Of a stretch of 64,000 bases of DNA, positions 17,671 to 25,838 are shown piece by piece. The notes under the pieces are model-generated. The model was given only the letters and a program-made list of their open reading frames with translations, ran no database searches and was not told the DNA's origin. Origin of the DNA: Fimbriimonadia bacterium (GTDB taxonomy: Bacteria; Armatimonadota; Fimbriimonadia; Fimbriimonadales; JABRVX01); the NCBI GenBank assembly GCA_039961735.1, contig JABRVX010000005.1, positions 1 through 64,000 of the forward strand. Reading direction: 5' to 3'. A program made the translations under genes and the position numbers. The first letter of the stretch is position 1; every line of letters starts with the position of its first letter.

Positions 17671-19532
17671 CTAATCCACCTCGGATGGAAGGTTGACCCG
17701 GTTGTCCGTGTTGCCGAGTCTGAACGAATCGAGCGGATACCACGTACCAGCGCGGTAGAGATCCACGTAGTATGGGTCGGCCAGGCCCTCATCAGTGGGC
17801 ACTCTGGGCGTAGCGCGATTCAGCCGAATGCACGGATCAAAGACACTGGCCGACCATCCGATCATGTGGAAGTTCCACGCATCGTATGGACCACCGCCCT
17901 GCCAATCGGGACTCCCGACGGGATCCAGTTCGTTGTACCAGAACGGCCCGATAATGTAGCGGCCGTCCGTGGCTAAGCCCACGGCATGGCAGAGCTTCTG
18001 CCACCAAAGGGCCATGTCGCGGCAGTCAGCCCAATCATTGGCCGCCTCTCCGATCAACGCCCAGAGGCGGAAACGAGTGCTCGTGTATGGAGGACCCGAT
18101 GTCGGCCAAAGGACGTAGTGGGATCGGGAACCATCATAGTTCTTACCCCCATCCCAGTATGCGCGTTCCGCTAGTCGTTTCATCGCATCCCGTTCTTGTG
18201 TGGAGTCGTAGCCGCCGAGCGGCATCCACATGCACGCATCGAGCAGCACCTCGTACCAGCAGGATCTCGGATTGTTAGGGGGTCCCCACGGCTGGACGGG
18301 ACCGCGGAAAGTGAGGAATACCCACGGGTGGAAAACCTCCCGGGTACCCGCACACGCCCAGTCGCTCTGCTCGGAGCGCCGCACGTAGAACTTGTACTCC
18401 TGGCTGATGGAATACGCACGCCTCACCTTCGGACGGGCAGTTATCTGGTGCGGCACTGCCAAAGGCACGGTCCCCGACCCGTCCCATATCGCTGGCCCTT
18501 CCACATGATCGTCGCTCCACGTGTTGACGACGACATACCGCACATGTACGCTCCCCGTAACCGACTGGTCGGGAGAGATGACGCGGACACTGCAGGTCAT
18601 TGGCTCACTGATGGTGTAGGCAAAGGGCTCCGTGTTGGTGGGGGTCCAGTGAGGTGGGAGGATTGCTCGATCACCCGATGACGGAGGCAGTGGGTTCCTT
18701 CGCCACAGGTCGTGGTCGTGCTGCCACTCGATCCAGTCGGTGTCCAACTGCGGCTTCACGTACACGTCCCGCTCCACGTACGCGATGTTGTGGCACGCGG
18801 AGTTGTCGCACGCCTCGATCTTGATCCGATGCGTGCCGGGCTGCGTGCCCGACACGTCCCAGACGAACTTCCAGTAGTCGCTTTCCTGGGCCATGTTCCC
18901 CTTGTACACAGTATCAACGTAGAACTTCACCCACAACACTCCCGACGGGTCGGTGATGTAGGCCTTCACGAAGACCGAATCACAGTCGTAAGGGTCCATG
19001 TCGTCCTGGTCGCCCATTCCGCCGACGTACTCATTGTCCACCGCCGGCTTCACCAGGTTGATGTTCGGCGGTGAGCAGTCCGAAGATACCTCGATCTGGA
19101 GGTCAACCAGCAGGCGGGGCGAATCCGGGTCGATGTCCTGCGCGAAGTTCCCCTTGTCCCAGACCCACGCTCGGACCGTGAACGTTCCGCACGACGCGTA
19201 CGTGTGGTACACGTTGCCGATGATTGTCCTGCGTGGGGTCGAAACGTTGTCGCCGTAGTTCTGGCCAGAAAGGTCTCCTGGGAACTCCCGTCTCCCCAAT
19301 CCCACCTCACGTTGATGTCGTCGTAAAGAGCGTCGGGGTCGTCCCCGCAGTAATCCGGGTCCGTGGTCGTTACCCAGAACCGCACCGGGGTGCACGCGGT
19401 GGGGGCGTCGTGTCCTATGGCGCCATTATTGAACCCGTTCGCCCGGCAGTTCTGCGCCACGGCGGGCAGAAGCTGCGCCACGCCGGCAAGCAGCCACACG
19501 CAGGCGAGGATTACTGGCCGTCGTTTGTCCAT
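17671..19532 (-). CDS. secreted PKD / transglutaminase-like protein, frameshifted
   Basis: The N-terminus (from ATG 19532) has a signal peptide ending LLPAVAQ and runs into a PKD domain (VRWDWGDGSSQETF). The frame is then lost. The rest of the PKD domain and ~540 further residues are open in another frame down to 17671. One missing T in the run at 19269-19271 would join them as ETFSGQNYGD. The C-terminal part carries a transglutaminase/cysteine-protease-like triad: Cys in WADCRDMALWWQKL, His in WNFHMIGW and Asp in VFDPCI. Total length would be ~620. Its start overlaps the TPR gene's end by 22 bases. The break may be a sequencing error or a real mutation. Confidence 0.75.
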
Positions 19533-20782
19533 GCTTCCTCCTCCATGCGCGCCTGGCGAGTCCAGGAGCTGTCAGGGTGTCGCCTCGCGAGGTCGTCCCA
19601 CACCCGCTTCGCCTCGACCCTGTCGCCCGCCAAGCTGTACGAGTGGCCCGCCATGTAGCGAGTGAGAGCGTCCCAGGAGGGCACAGGGCACGGATACTTG
19701 GCGATCGCGTGCAGGTAACGCTCCGCCGCGGTGAGGTAGTCGCCCTGTTGGTAGTAGCTGAAAGCGATGTCGTGCGCAATCTCGACGGCGAGATGGTCCT
19801 TCGGGTAGAGGTCCACGATCTCAACGAGCTTGGCTCGGGCGCTTCCGGCATCCCTCTTGTAGTACAGGTCGTTCACCGCAGCTCGGTACTTGGCCAAGTA
19901 CACGATGTAGGGGTCGCTATTCTCGGCGGCGAGGGCATCGGCAAGGTCCGTAGAGGCACTCGCATTGCCCAGGCTGTCCGCAAGAATCTCGCACTTCGCA
20001 ATCAGCGCGCGGCCCCGCAGGTTGGGGTACTCCGAGGCGATTCGGTCAAGGTGCGCGACAGCCTCTGAAGGCTTCCCCGCATCGCGGTAGACCTCCATGA
20101 CCCGAAGGGCGACTTCTTCGAATCGCGGCTTGTCCCCGTATTTGCCCATGTATTCCCGATAGGCCTGGAGGGACGCATCGTACTGCTTCGCTGCATGAGC
20201 GGTGGCCCCAATGTGGAACAGGATGTCCTCGGCGTGCTCGGGATATAGGGGCTGCATCTTGCGGTAGTGTTCCAGGGCAGCAGGCCAGTCGGCCTTCAGC
20301 TTCAGGCAGTCGCCGATCAACAGGTCGGCCCTCGCCGCCTCCTTCGGATCGGTCACTCCCTTGCGCCTCTCCAACATCTGCGAGATGTAGGCGTCGGAAG
20401 TGGCCGTGTCCCCCTTTGCGCGGTAGCGCACGGCAAGCTTGTTCAGCACCTCCGACCAGCGGAACTCGGGGGCGACGTCCGTCAGTGCCTCGAAGTTGCC
20501 GATGGCCTCGTCATTCCTCCCCAGGCACTCCAGCGCGATGCCGCTCCAGAAGAGGCACTTGTGCTGGACGTCCGGCGATTGGTCGGAGTCCCGGATGTCG
20601 CGGTACTTAGCCAGCGCCTCTTCGTACTTGCCGTCGCGGATCATCTGGTAGGCGTCCTTCAGGTCCTGTTCGGTGTCCGCACTGGACACCAGCGGTGTCG
20701 CAAGCACCATGGAGGCCGCCAGAAGTAGGCCCGCGAGTTGCGGCCCAACAAATCGTCTATGGTTTCCCATGCCGACCTTCAC
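19511..20782 (-). CDS. exported TPR-repeat protein
   Basis: 423 residues. A signal peptide (LAGLLLAASMVLATPLVSSA) is followed by about nine tetratricopeptide repeats, for example AYQMIRDGKYEEALAKYRDI and LFWSGIALECLGRNDEAIGNF, covering nearly the whole protein. TPR arrays form a superhelix that binds other proteins, here outside the cytoplasm. The GTG start at 20782 has an alternative ATG at 20770. It is the first gene of a three-gene minus-strand operon with the PKD/transglutaminase-like and stalk-domain proteins, driven by the near-consensus promoter at 20841-20869. A scaffold or processing role for the downstream products is an inference. Confidence 0.85.
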   Translation of the reverse strand: MKVGMGNHRRFVGPQLAGLLLAASMVLATPLVSSADTEQDLKDAYQMIRDGKYEEALAKYRDIRDSDQSPDVQHKCLFWSGIALECLGRNDEAIGNFEALTDVAPEFRWSEVLNKLAVRYRAKGDTATSDAYISQMLERRKGVTDPKEAARADLLIGDCLKLKADWPAALEHYRKMQPLYPEHAEDILFHIGATAHAAKQYDASLQAYREYMGKYGDKPRFEEVALRVMEVYRDAGKPSEAVAHLDRIASEYPNLRGRALIAKCEILADSLGNASASTDLADALAAENSDPYIVYLAKYRAAVNDLYYKRDAGSARAKLVEIVDLYPKDHLAVEIAHDIAFSYYQQGDYLTAAERYLHAIAKYPCPVPSWDALTRYMAGHSYSLAGDRVEAKRVWDDLARRHPDSSWTRQARMEEEAWTNDGQ

Positions 20783-20840
20783 CTTTTCTTCGCGTAGCTA
20801 AGCAAATGCCGGAAGTGTACACGCACTTATTTCCGCAAAG

Positions 20841-20869
20841 AATATAACGGTGTTTCCCCACGTTGTCAA
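20841..20869 (-). promoter_or_regulatory. near-consensus sigma-70 promoter of the TPR operon
   Basis: On the minus strand, TTGACA (20869-20864), a 17-base spacer and TATATT (20846-20841). All six -35 bases and five of six -10 bases match consensus. The predicted transcript starts about 50 bases before the GTG at 20782. Confidence 0.85.
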
Positions 20870-20989
20870 GACTCCGGAACAAGGAATCCTGAAAAAAGTG
20901 CGTGCTTGCCTCGTCCAATCCCGCCGGTGGCCCCCCCCGAGCAGGAGGCTCAGGGCACCCGTCGAATGGGACACCATCGGTGAGCCCGT

Positions 20990-21778
20990 TTGGACCACGC
21001 TAGCTGGACAATTCGTATCCTGTTCGCACTCTTCACCTTCGCGGTGTTGGGCCGGATCCTGGCCGCCCGACGCGGCGCCCAGCTCTTCATCCGCCGAATC
21101 CGGGGCATAGACGCGTTGGAGGAGGCTGTCGGACGAGCCACCGAGATGGGCCGTTCCGTGATGTTCGTCCCCGGCATCGCGGACTTCAACAACATGGCCA
21201 CTCCCGCGGGCCTACAGGTGATGCAGTACGTCGGGCGGCAGTGCGCTCGCTTCGGCGTGCGCATGATCGTGCCCATCCTGTCGGCGGTCGTGCTGCCCGT
21301 CGCGCGGGACATGTATCAAGATGTGTGTCGGGCAGAAGACAGGCTGGACGTCTACGACCCGAACGACGTTCGGTTCCTCTCGGACAGCCAGAGCGCGTTC
21401 GCAGCGGCTGCCGCCGGCATCATCGAGCGCGACCGCATCGCCGGAGTGTTCTACTTCGGCTCGTTCGGCTTTGAATCGCTGCTGCTCGCGGAGACCGGTC
21501 AGCGCGTCGGGGCGATCCAGGTTGCCGCCACCAACGACGCCTTTCAGATTCCCTTCTTCTTGTGCGCCTGCGACTACACCCTCATCGGCGAAGAACTGTT
21601 CGCCGCGAGCGCCTATCTGGGTCGCGAGCCGACGCAGCTCGGAAGCATCAGCGGTCAGGATATCGGCAAGCTGGCCGTTTGCCTGCTGATCGTGGTCGGC
21701 GCCGCAGCCGCGATGTTCGCCGTCCTTCGCGGGCAGTCGCCTGACTTCTCCTGGGTCCTCGGGTTGCTCGGCCAATGA
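20990..21778 (+). CDS. DUF6754-like membrane protein
   Basis: 262 residues. A membrane helix near the N-terminus (IRILFALFTFAVLGRILAA) and one near the C-terminus (KLAVCLLIVVGAAAAMFAVL) flank an alpha/beta domain with MFVPGIADFNNMAT and the acidic ESLLLAETGQ. This fits the DUF6754 family as I remember it, of unknown function. The TTG start is the first in-frame start. The stop overlaps the ATG of the next gene (ATGA), so the two are translated together and probably form a membrane complex. Confidence 0.72.
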   Translation: MDHASWTIRILFALFTFAVLGRILAARRGAQLFIRRIRGIDALEEAVGRATEMGRSVMFVPGIADFNNMATPAGLQVMQYVGRQCARFGVRMIVPILSAVVLPVARDMYQDVCRAEDRLDVYDPNDVRFLSDSQSAFAAAAAGIIERDRIAGVFYFGSFGFESLLLAETGQRVGAIQVAATNDAFQIPFFLCACDYTLIGEELFAASAYLGREPTQLGSISGQDIGKLAVCLLIVVGAAAAMFAVLRGQSPDFSWVLGLLGQ

Positions 21779-23490
21779 GTCGTTGGAAGAAGAGACTCAT
21801 CGTCATCCTCACGTTCCTCTTCGGGCTGTACTACATCCTGGAATTCATGCTGCCCGCCGAGATCGGCGGCGCCTTCGATAAAAATGGCGTCGGCGCAGCG
21901 ACCGCGGTGTACCGCGAGGGCGCCTGGACCGTCTACTACTCCGCCCTCTCCGGCCCGAAGAAAGCCGACGACACCCCCGACGAGAAGCTGATGCAGTACC
22001 GCATCACTCGATTCCCGTTGGACGATCCGACCAAACGCGAGGTGGTGCTGGCCCCTTCGCCCTTCCGCCGCGTGGATTACTTCGGCAGTAAGAGCCCCTC
22101 GATTCTCGAGGAAGACGGGCTGCTGCGCATGTGGTACATCGGGCTGGACTACAAGGAACGCAAGCCTGGCGTGCTGTACACGGAGAGCCGGGACGGCAAG
22201 GAGTGGTCTACCCCCGTTCGCGTGATCGAGGATCCCCTCGGTGCCGAGGCGCGTCTCAAAGCCCTTCAGAGACAGTCGGAACGTGACCGGGCTGCGCTGC
22301 TCGCACGCGACGGCCGCACCCGTGAGCAAGTCGCCGACGACCTGGCAAAGCTGAAATCCGCTCATGAACAGAGGGTGGCAGAGCTCCGTCGTGAGACTCG
22401 CTGGGTCGCCAAGGGGATCAACGGCGTGTGTGTGCGTCGCGATGGCGACGTCTATCGAATGTGGTTCGTGGGTGTCGGTGCCGAGTACGACCGCATCGGC
22501 ACCGCCACCAGCACGGATGGGCGCGAATGGACGCTGTCGGAGCAGCCGCTGCCTTGGCCGAATGATTTCGTGAACATCGGCTCCGTATCGGCAGTGGCAG
22601 TGGACGGTGGCTGGCGACTGTTCATCGTGGGTGACGGCAAGCTGATGGTGCTGGAGCCAGGAGCCGGCAAGGGTGAGCATTTGGCGCTGCCGGCCACCCC
22701 ATCGGATCGCCGGTACGCCTCGGCGGACGCGATCCGAGACGGGGGCGGCTACAGGCTGCTGGTCTCCTATCTGGGCGAGAAGAACCGTCAGTCGCTGGCC
22801 GTGTACGAGGGGGATGGCGGCTCTGCCTGGCGCGTGCTCGGTACGCCTGTGGGGCCGGGCAAGCAGGGCGCGGGCGTGATGCCGCTCAAGGTCGAGACGG
22901 TCGCCAAGTGGCTGCAGATCGTCTCAGCGTTCTCGGTGGGCATCGGGCTGATAGGGCTTCTGCGCATCCACCTGGTTCGCTTGGGCCGAAAGCAGAAGGG
23001 CTGGTTCGATTCGGTCGCGTTCCTCGTTTCGATGGTGGCGATGTGCGTGGTAGTGATCATGTACAAGCGGCTGCCACCCGTGAACGGCACCGAGGTGGTG
23101 GACCCCGCTTACCGTGATGCGGTGGGGCAGTGGTACGACCTGCTGTGGGCGAAACTGACGGTGCCGTTGGGCTCCACGATGTTCTCGCTGCTGGCCGCGT
23201 TCTTGGTATCGGCGGCGTATCGTGCCTTCCGCATCCGCGGACGGGACGCCACGGTGCTGGCCATCTCGGCCACGGTCATCATGCTAGCGCAGGTGCCCAT
23301 CGGCGACTTGCTGACGTCCTGGCTTCCGCCCGGGATCGAGGAGTCGTGGGGAATGGCGTCCATCCGGCAGTGGTATCTGGACTTGGCGAACTCGGCCGTG
23401 CAGCGCGGCATCTCGTTCGGGGTGTTCGTGGGGGCCATCGCCATGGCCCTTCGCATCTGGCTCTCCCTCGACCGCATGGGCCCGGAGTAG
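21775..23490 (+). CDS. membrane protein with beta-propeller-like extracytoplasmic domain
   Basis: 571 residues. An N-terminal anchor helix (LIVILTFLFGLYYILEFML) is followed by ~350 residues of repeated WxVYYSA / RMWYIGLDY / RMWFVGVGAEYDRIGTA blades, like five-bladed GH43-type propellers. A charged coiled-coil insertion lies between them at about 155-205. The C-terminal ~200 residues hold about five membrane helices. No glycosidase catalytic triad is obvious, so the propeller may bind rather than cleave. It is coupled by ATGA overlap to the DUF6754-like gene. Confidence 0.72.
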   Translation: MSRWKKRLIVILTFLFGLYYILEFMLPAEIGGAFDKNGVGAATAVYREGAWTVYYSALSGPKKADDTPDEKLMQYRITRFPLDDPTKREVVLAPSPFRRVDYFGSKSPSILEEDGLLRMWYIGLDYKERKPGVLYTESRDGKEWSTPVRVIEDPLGAEARLKALQRQSERDRAALLARDGRTREQVADDLAKLKSAHEQRVAELRRETRWVAKGINGVCVRRDGDVYRMWFVGVGAEYDRIGTATSTDGREWTLSEQPLPWPNDFVNIGSVSAVAVDGGWRLFIVGDGKLMVLEPGAGKGEHLALPATPSDRRYASADAIRDGGGYRLLVSYLGEKNRQSLAVYEGDGGSAWRVLGTPVGPGKQGAGVMPLKVETVAKWLQIVSAFSVGIGLIGLLRIHLVRLGRKQKGWFDSVAFLVSMVAMCVVVIMYKRLPPVNGTEVVDPAYRDAVGQWYDLLWAKLTVPLGSTMFSLLAAFLVSAAYRAFRIRGRDATVLAISATVIMLAQVPIGDLLTSWLPPGIEESWGMASIRQWYLDLANSAVQRGISFGVFVGAIAMALRIWLSLDRMGPE

Positions 23491-23864
23491 GGAAGTCCGA
23501 GCTCGCTGGCTTGTGTTGATTCGCTATCTCTCTGCCCACCCTCGGGCGGAGAGATGCGCAGGCCCGACTTGTGCTCCCGAGGCGCGGTTAGCTTCCATCC
23601 GAGGGCGAATGGAGGCATCAGCCTCTCGACCGAGCCTCCACGCAAGCAGCGGAGGTATGGGACCTGACGCCAGCCCAACCCTCCCCCTGCCACTTCGCTC
23701 CAAAGGGAGTCGGTTCCCAATGCCTCATCCTCAGGTCAGGCTGGGGCGGGTAGCGGAACCGTAGGCCCGATACCGGTGTTAACCCCGGTATCCAGCCGAA
23801 CGGTGGCGCGGGGGGCAATGCTCGGCTACCATAGAGGCTGGAACTGGATCTCAGAGGTGAACTC
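23491..23864. other. 374-base gene-free stretch
   Basis: It separates the DUF6754-like pair from the interrupted sialidase-like gene. It holds a terminator-like hairpin (23526-23555) and a second inverted repeat of 8-bp arms and 8-base loop (23769-23792), which may be an operator or a leader hairpin. No coding frame is convincing, and I see no clear -35/-10 pair for the next gene. Confidence 0.5.
23526..23555 (+). terminator. hairpin after the membrane-propeller gene
   Basis: A 12-bp stem (one G-T pair) with a 6-base loop, starting 36 bases after the stop. There is no T-tract, so termination is likely but unproven. Confidence 0.55.
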
Positions 23865-25238
23865 GTGAAGGCGTTCGGATTCTTGTTTGCTGTGGCGACG
23901 GCCTTATCGGCGGCCGCTCAAACTCAGATCGGTGGGCAGATTCGAGACGACGTGCCGAGGCTGGCCATCCCGAAGTGGGAGCATACGTCGCTCGGGCGTG
24001 CCGGCGAGTGCTACGTCGCGACGGACGACCAGGGCCACGTGTACGTTACCGGCCACATTCTGAACGGGCAGAGCGGTGTCGGGGTGTTCTACGCATCGTC
24101 GGATTGAGGAAAGACGTTTCCGGTAAGCCGTTCCTTCACGAGCGCGTGCTGTGACTTTCAGGTAGAGGTCGGCCCGGACGGAAGAGTGTACGTAGTGTAC
24201 ATGACCTCGGCGATTGACGGGCTGGTGTGCGCCGTGTCGAACAACTACGGGTCGAGCTTCTATCAGGTGAAGAAGGTGCTGACCGGTCCGTACGACAGGG
24301 AGTGGTTCGGATTCCGAGGGAACAACATAGACATCGTGTACTCGGACGGCTACATCGGTGGGCCGGTATCGAAGGGTGTCATCTTCTCGACGAGCTCGGA
24401 TAACGGTGCCAACTTCAGCGGATATGTGCGTGTGGACGACGAGTCGGTGGGAAGCGAGGCGGTAGACCCTTCGATCGCATGCAATGAGAATATAACTGCC
24501 GCCGGTTGGAACACCTCTACCGACCGGAACACGGTGCGTCAGTTCAAGGTGGCTCGTTCGGCGGACGGTGGGCAGACGTTCACCAATCACACCGTTTTGG
24601 CAACCTACGACTCCGCTATTGGAGACACGCAGGAGCGGTGGCTGGCACAGATACCTATGGTGAGCGCACCCAACGATACATTCATCGCGGTGTATCAGAA
24701 CTATGCCACCGTTATGGTGGATGGGCAGTCACGAAAGGCGTTGCTGCTGTACTACCGACGCAGTCGGGACGGGGGGATCACTTGGGAGCCTGCACGAACG
24801 GTGGCTCCGCTGAGCGATATCGAGGCGGCCATTCGGCAGTACGAAGCCACGCGTTGGACTAACAACTCCACCATCTTTCCCTACTACATCCAGCACCAGC
24901 CGTGGGCATGTGTTGACCCACACGGCAATGTGCACGTCGTATGGTTCGACAATCGCTACGGCCAGAACCCCGGCGTGTTGAATAGCAGATGGTCCGTGTA
25001 TCATACACAGGCGCGTTATGATTCGGACCAGTGGGAGATTCCAGACGCCGTAACCCCAGAACCGTTCCTATGTGTCCGACCGAACCTCGACTTCATCGGG
25101 GTGGCGGCAGACAGCAAATACGTCTACTGCGCGTGGATTCGCCGGATCAACCAGACCAGCACGCAGTGGTCGTTCTACGGCGACATGTTCCTCAGTCGAC
25201 GTGCCCAAAGTGCGGCAAGAGAAGTACCGGCCCCATGA
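23865..25238 (+). pseudogene. BNR/sialidase-like exported protein interrupted by in-frame TGA
   Basis: The GTG start at 23865 follows GAGGTGA and begins a signal peptide (KAFGFLFAVATALSAAAQ). Translation stops at TGA 24105-24107, but the same frame stays open to 25238 and reads as one continuous beta-propeller of the BNR/sialidase type. Asp-box-like repeats occur on both sides: SSDNGANF, SADGGQTF and SRDGGITW. The TGA falls inside such a box (SSD-stop-GKTF) at its variable position, where GGA would restore Gly. Without readthrough only 80 residues are made. An internal ATG at 24186 could express the rest without a signal peptide. Either the gene is dead or the base is a sequencing error. Confidence 0.72.
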
Positions 25239-25641
25239 TCAGTGGCCCGGTGGTAGTGATCTCTTCGGCGTTGGGAAGCGGCATCTCGATCCAGTGATAC
25301 TGCGGGCGATGGTAGTCCGCGACGATGGTCGGGACGTTCACCTTCACGAACATCACTGCGTACAACCCGACGTACCCTGCGATGGCTAGCCGCGAGACCC
25401 GCCGAACGAAGTTCGGCCGGTGATTGCGCGCCCACTCGAGGATGATGATGGGCATAGCCGTAAATACGAGCTTTGCGAGAACGAAGAACTCCACACCATG
25501 ACCGAGGTAGTAGCGCATGAGGGGATTGCCCTCGTAGGCGTGTTGTCCACCGACCAGCATGAGGGTGACAACGAGGTCCAACAGCGCGATGAAGGCGATC
25601 GCGTAACTCTCGATGCTGATTCTGCGGATAGCCTGAACCAT
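25192..25641 (-). CDS. small membrane protein (DUF5658-like)
   Basis: 149 residues with about four membrane helices (IAFIALLDLVVTLMLV, VLAKLVFTAMPIIILEW, LAIAGYVGLYAVMFVKV). The first helix contains LLDLVVT and is followed by EGNPLMRYYLG, a pattern seen in DUF5658 proteins, whose function is unknown. The ATG follows GAGAGGAGG. Its 3' end overlaps the end of the sialidase-like gene by 47 bases on the opposite strand, an unusually tight convergent arrangement. Confidence 0.7.
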   Translation of the reverse strand: MVQAIRRISIESYAIAFIALLDLVVTLMLVGGQHAYEGNPLMRYYLGHGVEFFVLAKLVFTAMPIIILEWARNHRPNFVRRVSRLAIAGYVGLYAVMFVKVNVPTIVADYHRPQYHWIEMPLPNAEEITTTGPLIMGPVLLLPHFGHVD

Positions 25642-25838
25642 TCCAGCCTCCTCTCACCAATGGCACAGTCCCTCGCTGGGCGTGTTCCACATCGAGGCGC
25701 GACGGGGCCCGGTGAGAACCTACAGGGCGTCGCTTTCCGGCGGAGATGCCGGGGTGGGGCGCAAGGAAGTTATCGGCGATCTTTGCAGGGTGCTTGAGGG
25801 GGAGGTGCTCCGCGAGTGACATCGAATCAGCGCAAGGA

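Noticed and set aside
23865-24107. The first 80 codons as a separate small secreted protein
   Set aside because: The sequence continues in the same frame with homologous beta-propeller repeats, so it is the start of an interrupted gene rather than a complete small one.
24105-24107. TGA read as glycine or selenocysteine (genetic code change)
   Set aside because: TGA ends many intact genes here, for example those at 1-117, 9901-10797 and 25839-27758, and no selenocysteine-insertion structure is apparent next to it. A point change is simpler.
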